Below, piece by piece: positions 17,775 through 26,160 of a stretch of DNA of 64,000 nucleotides (the first letter of the stretch is position 1; each line of letters opens with the position of its first letter). Under the pieces are notes generated by a model, which was not told the DNA's origin, did not search any database, and saw only the letters and a program-made list of their open reading frames with translations. This DNA is from Sphingomonas sp. LT1P40 (GTDB lineage Bacteria > Pseudomonadota > Alphaproteobacteria > Sphingomonadales > Sphingomonadaceae), in the NCBI RefSeq assembly GCF_036663835.1, contig NZ_JAXOJT010000002.1, forward strand, positions 728,501 through 792,500. Reading direction: 5' to 3'. A program made the position numbers and the translations under genes.

Positions 17775-18551
17775 ATGGCTGACGTCGAAACGCTGGAACC
17801 GGTGAACGCTGAAGAAGCGGCCACGCTTGGCGCGGGCCTTGCGGTCGTTTCGATCGCCAAGGCCTATGACAAACGCGTCGTGCTGTCGGACGTGTCGCTG
17901 ACCGTCGGGCGCGGCGAAGTGGTCGGGCTGCTCGGCCCGAACGGTGCCGGCAAGACCACTTGTTTCTATTCGGTGATGGGGCTGGTGAAGCCCGATTCGG
18001 GCCGCATCATGCTCGACGGCAACGATATCACCGCGCTGCCGATGTATCGTCGCGCGATCCTGGGCCTGGGATACCTGCCACAGGAGACGTCGATTTTTCG
18101 CGGGCTGACGGTCGGCAAGAACATCTCCGCCGTGCTCGAACTGGCCGAGCCGGACAAGGCGGCACGCGAACGGCGGCTTGAGCAGTTGCTGGAGGAGTTC
18201 GGCCTGACCCGGCTGCGTGACGCACCGTCGATGGCCTTGTCGGGCGGTGAGCGCCGCCGCGCCGAAATCGCCCGAGCACTGGCCGCCGACCCCTCGATCA
18301 TGCTGCTCGACGAGCCGTTTGCGGGCATCGATCCGATCTCGATCTCCGATATCCGCGATCTGGTGAAGGAATTGAAGACGCGCAATATCGGCGTGCTGAT
18401 TACCGACCATAATGTGCGCGAGACGCTCGACATCGTCGATCGCGCGTCGATCATTTACGATGGTCGCGTGCTGTTCGCCGGGTCGCCGGAGGATCTGGTC
18501 GCCGATGCCAATGTGCGCCGCCTGTATCTGGGCGAGGGCTTTTCGCTCTAG
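17775..18551 (+). CDS. lptB: LPS export ABC transporter ATP-binding protein LptB
   Basis: LptB powers LPS extraction from the inner membrane. The 258-residue protein has Walker A GPNGAGKTT near residues 54-62, Q-loop LPQETSIF, signature ALSGGERRRAEIARAL, Walker B IMLLDEPFAGIDP and the H-loop ITDHNVRE. An N-terminal extension of about 25 residues precedes the ABC domain. A 103-bp gap to lptA leaves room for its own promoter. rpoN starts 4 bp after its stop, the usual alphaproteobacterial order. Confidence 0.96.
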   Translation: MADVETLEPVNAEEAATLGAGLAVVSIAKAYDKRVVLSDVSLTVGRGEVVGLLGPNGAGKTTCFYSVMGLVKPDSGRIMLDGNDITALPMYRRAILGLGYLPQETSIFRGLTVGKNISAVLELAEPDKAARERRLEQLLEEFGLTRLRDAPSMALSGGERRRAEIARALAADPSIMLLDEPFAGIDPISISDIRDLVKELKTRNIGVLITDHNVRETLDIVDRASIIYDGRVLFAGSPEDLVADANVRRLYLGEGFSL

Positions 18552-18554
18552 CTT

Positions 18555-20048
18555 ATGAGCCTCGCGCCACGCCTCGATCTCAGGCAGTCGCAATCGCTGG
18601 TGATGACGCCGCAGTTGCAGCAGGCGATCAAGCTGCTGGCGCTGTCGAACCTCGAAATCGAGACCTTCATCGCCGAGGAGCTGGAGAAGAACCCGCTGCT
18701 CGATTCGCTGGGCGGCGAGGACGAGCGCGGCGGGGCGGATATTGCCGAGCCGGAGCGCGATGCGCCGGTAGAATCCGGGGAGCTGCTCGATTCGAGCGCG
18801 GCCACGGGCGAAGGCGCGCTCGACATCGCGTCGGCGGGCGAAAACCTGCATCAGGACAGCGCATCCGATTCGATCGGCGGACTGGATGGCGGTCTCGGCA
18901 TGGCCGGGACGGGCGCGGGCGGGATGGGCGAGGACGGCCCGGACTTCGACAGTTTCGCGTCCGCGGACCTGAGTCTTGCCGATCATCTGACCGCACAGGC
19001 CGGAGCGAGCGTTGCGGGGGCGGACCTGTTCATCGCCCAGCATCTGATCGACCAGATCGACGAGGCCGGGTATCTGACCGCATCGTTGCTCGACATGGCG
19101 ACGCGGCTCGGCGTGCCGCTGGCGCGGGTGGAGGCGGTGCTGGCGATCATCCAGACCTTCGATCCCACGGGCGTCGGCGCGCGAGACCTCGCCGAATGCC
19201 TGGCGCTGCAAGCGAAGGAGGCGGATCGTTACGACCCGTGCATGGCCGCACTGATCGCCAATCTAGACTTGCTCGCGCGCGGCGAACTCGGGCGGCTGAA
19301 GCGCATTTGCGGCGTGGATGACGAGGATATGGCGGATATGATCCGCGAATTGCGTGCGTACGATCCCAAGCCCGGCTGTCGCTATGGCGGCGATCCGGTG
19401 CCTGCCGTCACGCCCGATGTGTTCGTGGCGCAGCGAGGGAACAGCTGGGCGGTCGAGCTGAACAGTGCGACGCTGCCGCGCGTGCTGGTCAACCGATCCT
19501 ATTATGCCGAGGTGTCGGCGGGGCCGCAGGACAAGTCGAGCAAGGCATGGCTGAGCGACATGCTCGCCAGCGCCAACTGGCTGGTCAAGGCGCTCGATCA
19601 GCGCCAGCGCACGATCATCAAGGTATCGAGCGAGATCGTGAAGCAGCAGGAGGCTTTTTTCCGCAAGGGCGTGTCGCACCTCAAGCCGTTGACGCTGCGC
19701 CAGATCGCCGATGCGATCGAGATGCACGAATCGACCGTCAGCCGGGTCACGTCGAACAAATATCTGTCGTGCGCGCGCGGGCTGTTCGAGCTGAAATATT
19801 TCTTCACCTCCGCCATCCAGTCGACCGAAGGCGGCGATGCGGTGTCGGCGGAGGCGGTGAAGAGCGCGATCCGCGCGCTGATTCAGGCGGAAGACGCGAA
19901 AAAGATCCTTTCCGACGACACGCTGGTCGAACTGCTCAACGCCAAGGGCTTTGACATCGCCCGACGCACGGTGGCGAAGTACCGCGAGGCGATGGGGATT
20001 GGCAGTTCGGTCCAGCGGCGGCGGCAAAAGGCGCTGGAGGGGGCTTAG
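18555..20048 (+). CDS. rpoN: RNA polymerase sigma-54 factor
   Basis: RpoN directs polymerase to -24/-12 promoters and needs enhancer-binding ATPases. The 497-residue protein has the Gln/Leu-rich region I (LRQSQSLVMTPQLQQAIKLLALSNLEIETF, residues about 8-38), an acidic Gly-rich region II with many Ser/Asp residues, the core-binding domain, the helix-turn-helix (LTLRQIADAIEMHESTVSRVTSNKY) and the C-terminal RpoN box ARRTVAKYRE at 469-478. The stop is followed within 7 bp by the end of the convergent peptidase gene; the hpf and ptsN genes often found after rpoN are not here. Confidence 0.97.
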   Translation: MSLAPRLDLRQSQSLVMTPQLQQAIKLLALSNLEIETFIAEELEKNPLLDSLGGEDERGGADIAEPERDAPVESGELLDSSAATGEGALDIASAGENLHQDSASDSIGGLDGGLGMAGTGAGGMGEDGPDFDSFASADLSLADHLTAQAGASVAGADLFIAQHLIDQIDEAGYLTASLLDMATRLGVPLARVEAVLAIIQTFDPTGVGARDLAECLALQAKEADRYDPCMAALIANLDLLARGELGRLKRICGVDDEDMADMIRELRAYDPKPGCRYGGDPVPAVTPDVFVAQRGNSWAVELNSATLPRVLVNRSYYAEVSAGPQDKSSKAWLSDMLASANWLVKALDQRQRTIIKVSSEIVKQQEAFFRKGVSHLKPLTLRQIADAIEMHESTVSRVTSNKYLSCARGLFELKYFFTSAIQSTEGGDAVSAEAVKSAIRALIQAEDAKKILSDDTLVELLNAKGFDIARRTVAKYREAMGIGSSVQRRRQKALEGA

Positions 20049-20054
20049 CGCGTC

Positions 20055-20981
20055 CTACTTCGCCCGCTTGGACTCCTGCGCGATGGCGTCCAGTTCGGTG
20101 TCGAACAATCGCGCCGCCAGCAGCGCGGTAGCGGCCGAGCGCGCGAAGAAGTCTTTCGGGATCGCCGCGAAATCGTCGCCGGGCTGGTGATAGTCGGGAT
20201 AATCCTCGACGCCGAAATAGGCGAAGGGGATGCCCTTGGCGTGAAACACATGATGGTCCGACCCGTCGGTCCAGTCGTCGATTCCCTTCCATGGCGGGCC
20301 GTCATGCCCGAGCTTGAGCGAGACCGGCGCCGCCTTCGCCAGACGCTCGAAACGCGGGCGGAGAAAGGGGTAATGGTGCGCCCCGGCCAGCCACAACTCG
20401 TTCTTGTCGCTGCGGCTCATCATGTCGAGGTTGAGGTTCATCACGATGCGCGACAGCGGCACCGGCGGCGCGGCGACGAACGCCTTTGCGCCGAACAGCC
20501 CCTGTTCCTCCGCATCCCATAACGCGAAGATCACGTCGTGTTCGGGCCGCTCGCGCACAAAGGCTTCGGCAATCGACAGCAGCACCGCGACGCCCGAGGC
20601 ATTGTCGTCGGCACCGTTGAAGATCTTGCCATCCTGCACGCCAAAATGATCGTAATGTGCCCCGATCACCAGCACGCGATCGCTCTTGCCCGTTCCCGGA
20701 ATGCGCCCGATCAGGTTCACGCCCTTTAGCGGCTTGTCCTTGTAGACCGTCTCGAACGGTTGCTCGAGCGCGGCGTAAGCGGGTTCGACGCCGATGGCGC
20801 GCAGCCGTTCGAGCAAATAGGCGCGCGCCTTGGCCGAACCGGGCGTGCCGGCGAGCCGGCCCTCCATATCGTCGGCGGCCAGGATGCGGACATCGTCGAA
20901 CAGCTGTTGCGGCGGCGTTTGTGCGGCGGTGGTGGCGGTCAGGCAAATGCCGACGAATAAAGCGAGGAAACGGGCGATCAT
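20055..20981 (-). CDS. Exported M28-family zinc aminopeptidase
   Basis: The 308-residue protein has a signal peptide (MIARFLALFVGICLTATTAAQ) and an M28 metallopeptidase domain. Zinc ligands are visible in IGAHYDHFG, NGADDNASGVAVLLSIAEAF, ALWDAEEQGLFGAKAF (the Glu-Glu pair), NLNLDMMSRS and a late His in DGSDHHVF. It should cleave N-terminal residues from peptides in the periplasm. The ATG at 20981 begins the signal peptide; the longer frame to 21086 runs into the dapB promoter region. It is divergent from dapB. Confidence 0.93.
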   Translation of the reverse strand: MIARFLALFVGICLTATTAAQTPPQQLFDDVRILAADDMEGRLAGTPGSAKARAYLLERLRAIGVEPAYAALEQPFETVYKDKPLKGVNLIGRIPGTGKSDRVLVIGAHYDHFGVQDGKIFNGADDNASGVAVLLSIAEAFVRERPEHDVIFALWDAEEQGLFGAKAFVAAPPVPLSRIVMNLNLDMMSRSDKNELWLAGAHHYPFLRPRFERLAKAAPVSLKLGHDGPPWKGIDDWTDGSDHHVFHAKGIPFAYFGVEDYPDYHQPGDDFAAIPKDFFARSAATALLAARLFDTELDAIAQESKRAK

Positions 20982-21069
20982 AGGCCATGCTTTGCCGCCC
21001 CGCGCCGCAGCGGCAAGCGAAAACAAATCCGCTGTTGCGCCCGCTTCGTTCCATGTCCAATCAGCGAGC

Positions 21070-21798
21070 ATGACCAGCATCGGCATTTACGGTAGCCTCG
21101 GCCGAATGGGCCTGGCGATTCAGGACATCCTAGCGGCCGAAGGGCTGCGGTTCGCGGGCGGTGTGGATGCGAGCGACGATCCGGCGCCACTGGCGCGCGA
21201 TGCCGATGCGCTGGTCGATTTCTCTGCCCCCGCCGCGCTCGAAGCGCACCTCGCCGCCGCGCGCGCCGCCGGTACGCCGATCGTCATCGGCACCACCGGG
21301 CTGTTGCCGCAGCATCATGCGATGATCGACGAAGCCGCGCGCGATATCGCGGTATTGCAGACCGGTAATACCTCGCTGGGCGTTGCCTTGCTTGCGCGGC
21401 TGGTGCGCGAAGCGGCGTCGCGGCTGGGGCCGGACTGGGACATTGAAATCGCGGAGATGCATCACCGGCAAAAGCTCGACGCGCCGTCCGGCACCGCGCT
21501 GATGCTGGGCGAAGCGGCGGCGGCGGGGCGCGACGTGGCGCTGGGCGAAGTGCGGGTCGCCGACCGGGCGGGCCTGACCGGTGCGCGGGCCGAGGGGACA
21601 ATAGGCTTCGCATCGCTGCGCGGCGGCACGGTGGTGGGCGACCATCTGGTGATCTTTGCCGGGACCGGCGAGCGGATTGAACTGGCCCATCGCGCCGACG
21701 ATCGCGCATTGTTTGCGCGCGGTGCGGTCAAGGCGGCACTGTGGCTGAGCGGCCAGCCTGCCGGTCGCTACACGATGGACGCGGTGCTCGGCCTTTGA
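21070..21798 (+). CDS. dapB: 4-hydroxy-tetrahydrodipicolinate reductase
   Basis: DapB reduces 4-hydroxy-tetrahydrodipicolinate with NAD(P)H in lysine and diaminopimelate synthesis. The 242-residue protein has the N-terminal dinucleotide fold (IGIYGSLGRMGLAIQDIL), IVIGTTGL, and the signature EIAEMHHRQKLDAPSGTAL with catalytic His and Lys. The ATG at 21070 matches the usual N-terminus; the frame is open upstream to 20830 but without homology. Its TGA stop overlaps the TTG start of nth. Confidence 0.95.
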   Translation: MTSIGIYGSLGRMGLAIQDILAAEGLRFAGGVDASDDPAPLARDADALVDFSAPAALEAHLAAARAAGTPIVIGTTGLLPQHHAMIDEAARDIAVLQTGNTSLGVALLARLVREAASRLGPDWDIEIAEMHHRQKLDAPSGTALMLGEAAAAGRDVALGEVRVADRAGLTGARAEGTIGFASLRGGTVVGDHLVIFAGTGERIELAHRADDRALFARGAVKAALWLSGQPAGRYTMDAVLGL

Positions 21799-22460
21799 AG
21801 AGAGCCGACGTTTTTTCGTTCTTCGAGCGGTTGGCGGAGGCCAATCCGCACCCGGAGACCGAACTCGAATCGGTCAACGACTATACCCTGCTCGTCGCTG
21901 TGGTGCTGTCCGCGCAAGCGACCGATGTGGGTGTCAACAAGGCGACCCGGCGGCTGTTCGCCGAGGTCGATACACCGGAGAAAATGGTCGCGCTTGGCGA
22001 GGACGCGCTGAAGCAGCACATCAAGACGATCGGGCTGTTCAACGCCAAGGCGAAGAACGTCATCGCGTTGAGCAAAGCGCTGATCGCCGATCATGGCGGG
22101 CAGGTGCCCGCCGACCGCGATGCACTTGAGAAGCTGCCGGGGGTAGGGCGCAAGACCGCCAATGTCGTGATGAACGTGGCATTCGGGGCGGAGACGTTTG
22201 CGGTCGACACGCATCTATTCCGACTGGGCAATCGCACCGGCCTTGCCCCCGGCAAGACGCCGCTGGCGGTGGAACTGAAACTCGACAAGGCCGTGCCCCA
22301 GCCGTTTCGGCTGCACGCGCACCATTGGCTGATCCTCCACGGCCGCTATATCTGCAAGGCCCGGACGCCCGAATGCTGGCGATGCGTCGTCGCCGATCTT
22401 TGTGCGTTCAAACCCAAGACGCCGCCCCCCGCCCGGGGTAAGGCCGACGCCGTTACTTGA
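21795..22460 (+). CDS. nth: Endonuclease III (TTG start)
   Basis: Nth removes oxidised pyrimidines and cuts the abasic site. The 221-residue protein shows the helix-hairpin-helix LPGVGRKTANV with catalytic Lys120, the catalytic Asp138 in VDTH, and the [4Fe-4S] cluster C187-x6-C194-x2-C197-x5-C203. The start is taken as the TTG at 21795, which overlaps the dapB stop in a TTGA junction and aligns with the normal Nth N-terminus; the upstream ATG at 21741 lies inside dapB and adds non-family sequence. Coupling to dapB is likely. Confidence 0.93.
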   Translation: MKRADVFSFFERLAEANPHPETELESVNDYTLLVAVVLSAQATDVGVNKATRRLFAEVDTPEKMVALGEDALKQHIKTIGLFNAKAKNVIALSKALIADHGGQVPADRDALEKLPGVGRKTANVVMNVAFGAETFAVDTHLFRLGNRTGLAPGKTPLAVELKLDKAVPQPFRLHAHHWLILHGRYICKARTPECWRCVVADLCAFKPKTPPPARGKADAVT

Positions 22461-22470
22461 GGAGATCGTC

Positions 22471-22845
22471 ATGCGTATCCGCACCATCGCCGCCGCCGCG
22501 GTCCTGCTTGCCATTGCGCCGGGTGCCGCGAAGGACAAGGCGGTACCCGAAGCCACCCCGGATGGCGAACCGGTGGACTGTGTCCCGCTCCGCCAGATCC
22601 GCGACACGCGCGTCCACAGCGATCAAGTGATCGATTTCCGTATGCGTGGGGGCAAGACTTATCGCAATACGCTGCCGATGGCCTGTCCGCGGCTGGGGTT
22701 CGAGGAGCGCTTTCTCTATAAGACTTCGGGCAGCGAGCTGTGCGCAATCGACACCGTCACCGTGCTGATTGGACCAACCGCCGACGATCAGGGCGCGAGC
22801 TGTGGTCTTGGCCAGTTTCAGCCGGTAACGCTGACCAAGAAGTAA
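22471..22845 (+). CDS. DUF6491-like exported protein
   Basis: The 124-residue protein has a short signal peptide ([20 protein letters not shown]) and a compact domain with [56 protein letters not shown] and [11 protein letters not shown]. The four cysteines could form two disulfides in the periplasm. The pattern fits the DUF6491 family, of unknown function. A GAGGAG site lies 6 bases before the ATG and overlaps the end of nth, so it is probably the last gene of dapB-nth-DUF6491. A strong terminator follows. Confidence 0.85.
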   Translation: MRIRTIAAAAVLLAIAPGAAKDKAVPEATPDGEPVDCVPLRQIRDTRVHSDQVIDFRMRGGKTYRNTLPMACPRLGFEERFLYKTSGSELCAIDTVTVLIGPTADDQGASCGLGQFQPVTLTKK

Positions 22846-22852
22846 GCGGCGC

Positions 22853-22892
22853 AAACGCGGCGCGAATCGACTGGCGCGCCGCGTTTCGCTTT
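22853..22892 (+). terminator. Intrinsic terminator after the DUF6491 gene
   Basis: Perfect 12-bp inverted repeat AAACGCGGCGCG / CGCGCCGCGTTT with a 10-base loop, followed by CGCTTTG. It ends the dapB-nth-DUF6491 unit just before the tRNA gene. Confidence 0.75.
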
Positions 22893-22909
22893 GCTAGTGC
22901 CGCGCCTGC

Positions 22910-22986
22910 GCACCCGTAGCTCAGCTGGATAGAGTACTGCCCTCCGAAGGCAGGGGTCACTGGTTCGAATCCAGTCGGGTGCACCA
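22910..22986 (+). tRNA. tRNA-Arg (anticodon CCG)
   Basis: The 77-base sequence folds as a complete cloverleaf: acceptor stem GCACCCG / CGGGTGC, D-arm with AGCTCAGCTGGATAGAG, anticodon stem CTGCC / GGCAG around the loop CTCCGAA (anticodon CCG at 22944-22946), T-arm with GGTTCGAATCC, and an encoded CCA end at 22984-22986. It reads the CGG arginine codon. The tRNA ends 1 bp before the stop codon of the convergent DUF2721 gene. Confidence 0.97.
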
Positions 22987-22987
22987 A

Positions 22988-23449
22988 CTATTTTTCGCGT
23001 TCCAGCAATTCCTCGCGGATATGCACCGCGCGGATCGACAGGCGCACCTCGACCAGAAACGCGATCAGCCCGGCGGTGAGGAACAGCATCGACGCGATAA
23101 ACGTCACCGCCACCACACCGCCGATGTCGAGATGGGTGAGTTCCGCCCCAAACAGCAGCGCGACGACCAGACAGATGGCGATCGCGCTGGCAACGCACAG
23201 CCAGATCGCGTGGTTGATCACCGACAGCCGCCGGTCGATCAGCCGCAGTTCGGCGACGTGCCGCTCATGTTCCGCCCCAGTCGATACCGGGTGCAGCTGT
23301 TCGATCTTGCGCGATCGGTCGACCACCCGTGCCATCCGCCCGACCAGCACGTTGAGCAGGCCCGCGATGCCCGCGAGCAGGAACACGGGGGCGATCGAGA
23401 TCTGGATCGTCGCGGCGACGGTGGAAAGCATGATCGGTTGCATGGGCAT
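22988..23449 (-). CDS. DUF2721 family membrane protein
   Basis: The 153-residue protein has three hydrophobic segments: TIQISIAPVFLLAGIAGLLNVLVG, INHAIWLCVASAIAICLVVALLF and GVVAVTFIASMLFLTAGLIAFLVEV, with the DUF2721 motif RMARVVDRSRKIE after the first. Function is unknown. The start is set at the ATG at 23449 (MPMQPIML); a second ATG two codons later is equally possible. The longer open frame to 23659 overlaps the divergent GNAT gene and lacks family similarity. Confidence 0.88.
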   Translation of the reverse strand: MPMQPIMLSTVAATIQISIAPVFLLAGIAGLLNVLVGRMARVVDRSRKIEQLHPVSTGAEHERHVAELRLIDRRLSVINHAIWLCVASAIAICLVVALLFGAELTHLDIGGVVAVTFIASMLFLTAGLIAFLVEVRLSIRAVHIREELLEREK

Positions 23450-23539
23450 GCTTCTAGCACGGCTGCGGCAAAGCTGAACCGGTTGCGGTACCGCCCGCAC
23501 CTCCACCGGTTGGTAACCGATTGCGGCTACAAACCGCGC

Positions 23540-24637
23540 ATGACGAAGCCGATGCCGCTCGCCGAATTCACGCGTTTGCCGCCGCTGCTCACTGCGACGG
23601 TGGGGGACGGGCTGGCGAGTGCGCTCGACACGGTCGCGGATCGCGCGGCGCCAACCCACCGCTTTCTACGCTATGGCTGGTTTGCCGCCGCTTTGGGTGC
23701 CTATGGCGGCGCGGCGCGGACGCTGACGATCGCGCGTGAGGGGGCACCGGTGCTGGCGCTGCCGTTCGTGCCCATGGGTCCGGGCGCGCTTGGCGCGGCG
23801 ACGGTGCCGGGGAGTTACTGGCCGTTTCGCAGCTTCCCCGTCGCGGGCGATGCCGGGGCGGAAGCGTTCGAACTGCTGCTCGACCGGTTGGGGCGCGAGG
23901 TGACGGCGCTCAGGGTGGGGCCAGTCTATGACGGCGACCCCGCGCTGGAAGGGCTGCGCGCCGCCGCCGAAACCAAAGGCTGGCTGGCGATCGACCGGTT
24001 CGTTGCCGAAAGCTTCCTGCTCGACATGGCGGCGCTGCGTGACGAGGGGACATGGCCGCGCAACTCGACGCTGCGCAAGAACCGCTTTCACGAAAAGCAT
24101 CTGGGCGAGCATGGCGCGCTCGACTGGCGCTTTGTCTCGGGCCCGAACTGGACCGACGTGGCGTTCAATGACCTCGCCGCAGTCGAGCGTAAGAGCTGGA
24201 TCGCCGATCGCACCGATGGCAGCGATGCCAAGTTCACCGATGATGGCCACGGCCCGTTCTGGCGCGGCGCTGCCGCCGACCCGGTGCTGGCGGAAATGAT
24301 GTGGGCGGCGGTGCTGCATATCGACGGTGAACCCGCAGCGTTTTCGTTCGACATGAATGCGGGCGGCCTGAAATACGCCATCGCCAACAGTTACGACCCG
24401 CGCGTGGGCAAGCATTCGCCGGGCAAATTGCTTTACTATCGCAACCTCGTCCGCGCGATCGACGATGGCATCATGACGGTCGACTGGGGGGCAGGCGACA
24501 GCGGCTACAAGCGCGTGATCGGCGCCGCGGCGGGTCCGGCAATCCGCGACTGGCTGTTCATCCGGCGTGGCGCTCCGGCGACGATCGGGCGTCTGCTCAA
24601 GGGCCTGTGGCAGCGCAGCGGTCACGCGCCGGTCTGA
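23540..24637 (+). CDS. GNAT-family (CelD/BcsL-like) acetyltransferase
   Basis: The 365-residue protein resembles CelD-like proteins with an Acetyltransf_6 domain, which are found in polysaccharide and cellulose gene sets. Supporting parts are the N-terminal LPFVPMGPGALGAATVPGSYWPFR, STLRKNRFHEKHL, FNDLAAVERKSWIADR, and the acetyl-CoA-binding half with EPAAFSFDMNAGGLKYAIANSYD and SPGKLLYYRNLVRAIDDG. Its substrate is unknown and no cellulose synthase is visible nearby. The ATG at 23540 starts MTKPMPLAEF; an ATG at 23552 is an alternative. Confidence 0.82.
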   Translation: MTKPMPLAEFTRLPPLLTATVGDGLASALDTVADRAAPTHRFLRYGWFAAALGAYGGAARTLTIAREGAPVLALPFVPMGPGALGAATVPGSYWPFRSFPVAGDAGAEAFELLLDRLGREVTALRVGPVYDGDPALEGLRAAAETKGWLAIDRFVAESFLLDMAALRDEGTWPRNSTLRKNRFHEKHLGEHGALDWRFVSGPNWTDVAFNDLAAVERKSWIADRTDGSDAKFTDDGHGPFWRGAAADPVLAEMMWAAVLHIDGEPAAFSFDMNAGGLKYAIANSYDPRVGKHSPGKLLYYRNLVRAIDDGIMTVDWGAGDSGYKRVIGAAAGPAIRDWLFIRRGAPATIGRLLKGLWQRSGHAPV

Positions 24638-24751
24638 TTCCCCCTGCACCTGTTGCATTTTCAATCGTTGCTTATAAAGTGACAGCTGCGAGCGATATGA
24701 CTCGTGCCACAAGCGGGGCGGCTTCGGCTGTCTCCAGATGGAGAAAGCAGC

Positions 24752-26125
24752 ATGGAGAGGAAGAAACTGGCAGTTGCCGGTGGGATCGCGCTTGTCATCG
24801 GCGGTATCGCCACGGCAGCTAGTGTTTCACACTTCAATACAAATGAAGCAGGCAAGATTGTCGTAAAACCCGCTGCCCCGGCGGAGACGGCGGCGGGGTC
24901 CGGCGGCGGTACGAGCGGTTTTGCCGCGATGGCCGCCAATGACGCGCCGGTACTGGGTCTGGCCGATTCGACCATCGAGACCTTTCACGACAGCGATGTC
25001 GATCTGTGCGGCACGACCAAGGTCAAGCAGGACGGCCCGGTCCGTGTGTTCGAGGATCAGTATAACGTCATCCACATGACCGTGTCCGATGCCGATGCAA
25101 AGGGGTGGCAATGGCATGGATCGGTCACCGGCTTCACCAACAACCCCAAGACCGCTGTGCTCGACTGCACACCCGTCATGATCGGCAATGTCGGCAATAC
25201 CGACCCGTCGAAATTCGATCAGAAAACGTGGATTCAGGGCTATTATTTCGATGGCACCACCGCCTGGGCCTATGGCCATCAGGATTTCTGGGGCAACCGC
25301 GTCAACAACGATCCCGATTGCCACAAATCGGGTGCGACCGATGGCAAACCGGGCTGCTGGTACGCCTCGATCGCCACCTGGAAGGCGAACCCGGTGTCGA
25401 GCGCCAACCGGCATCTGGATTTCAGCCGCGACGGCACCGCGCCGGGTCACATCGCCATCTATCCGCATGTCCAGTATCCCGGTGACGCGTTGACGCCGAC
25501 CGCGGGCTGGATCGGTTATGGCGCGCCGTCGAACATCTTCCGTGGCCGCAATCAGGACGGCACGACCGACAATTTCTGGTACATGTATGCCTATACCAAT
25601 TCGGGCTATGGCGGGCAGGCGAAGGGGGTATGTCTGTTCCGCAGCGACAATCCGGCGGACAAGAGCAGCTGGCGCGCATGGAACGGCAACGCGACGACGC
25701 CCGGCTTCACGCAGGTGATGGGCAATCCCTATACCACCACCAATTCGACCTGTGCGGTGGTGCAGCCGACCCTGTTCAACACCTATGTGCGCAGCGTCGT
25801 GTGGCACAAGCCGTCGAAACATTATGTGGCGATTCTGCGCAAGTCCGACGGCGTCTATTACACCACCTCGACCGACATGCTCAACTGGAGTGCGTCCACC
25901 CTGTTGCTGACGTCGGACAGCGATGCGGCGAGTTACCCGGTGCTCGTCGACTTCGACGGCGGCGATTATGGCGACGACAATTTCGACCGCGCCTATGACA
26001 ATGGCAAACTCTATATGTTCTATCGCAAGAAGAACACGACCAACAACAATCTGCGCATCACGCGACGCAAGATCGACATCACCAACTATGCGGCGGATGC
26101 GCCGGGATCAGGCAATCCGGGGTGA
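24752..26125 (+). CDS. Secreted/anchored protein with beta-propeller-like fold, unknown function
   Basis: The 457-residue protein begins with a membrane or signal segment (LAVAGGIALVIGGIATAASV) and an Ala/Gly-rich linker. The rest is rich in Trp, Tyr, Asn and Asp, with repeated strand-like units such as VRVFEDQYNVIHMTVSD, WIQGYYFDGTTAWAYGH, SVVWHKPSKHYVAILRKSDG and GKLYMFYRKKNTTNNN. This looks like a five-bladed propeller of the glycoside-hydrolase-43 type, but I find no secure catalytic triad. It has several cysteines. The start at 24752 follows GGAG. It lies beside, but convergent to, the sugar-acid operon, with a terminator between. Confidence 0.75.
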   Translation: MERKKLAVAGGIALVIGGIATAASVSHFNTNEAGKIVVKPAAPAETAAGSGGGTSGFAAMAANDAPVLGLADSTIETFHDSDVDLCGTTKVKQDGPVRVFEDQYNVIHMTVSDADAKGWQWHGSVTGFTNNPKTAVLDCTPVMIGNVGNTDPSKFDQKTWIQGYYFDGTTAWAYGHQDFWGNRVNNDPDCHKSGATDGKPGCWYASIATWKANPVSSANRHLDFSRDGTAPGHIAIYPHVQYPGDALTPTAGWIGYGAPSNIFRGRNQDGTTDNFWYMYAYTNSGYGGQAKGVCLFRSDNPADKSSWRAWNGNATTPGFTQVMGNPYTTTNSTCAVVQPTLFNTYVRSVVWHKPSKHYVAILRKSDGVYYTTSTDMLNWSASTLLLTSDSDAASYPVLVDFDGGDYGDDNFDRAYDNGKLYMFYRKKNTTNNNLRITRRKIDITNYAADAPGSGNPG

Positions 26126-26132
26126 CACGGGG

Positions 26133-26160
26133 GCGGGGCGGCGATGCGTCGCCCCGCTTT
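26133..26160 (+). terminator. Intrinsic terminator between convergent genes
   Basis: Perfect 8-bp stem GCGGGGCG / CGCCCCGC around a 9-base loop, followed by TTT on the plus strand. It lies directly after the secreted propeller-like gene and touches the stop of the SGNH hydrolase gene. Confidence 0.65.

Noticed and set aside
17649..19211. 520-residue minus-strand ORF
   Set aside because: It is antisense to lptB and rpoN, both certain genes, and has no recognisable domain.
22910..22986. tRNA-Arg as the attachment site of an integrated element
   Set aside because: No integrase, no duplicated tRNA 3' end and no foreign block next to it.
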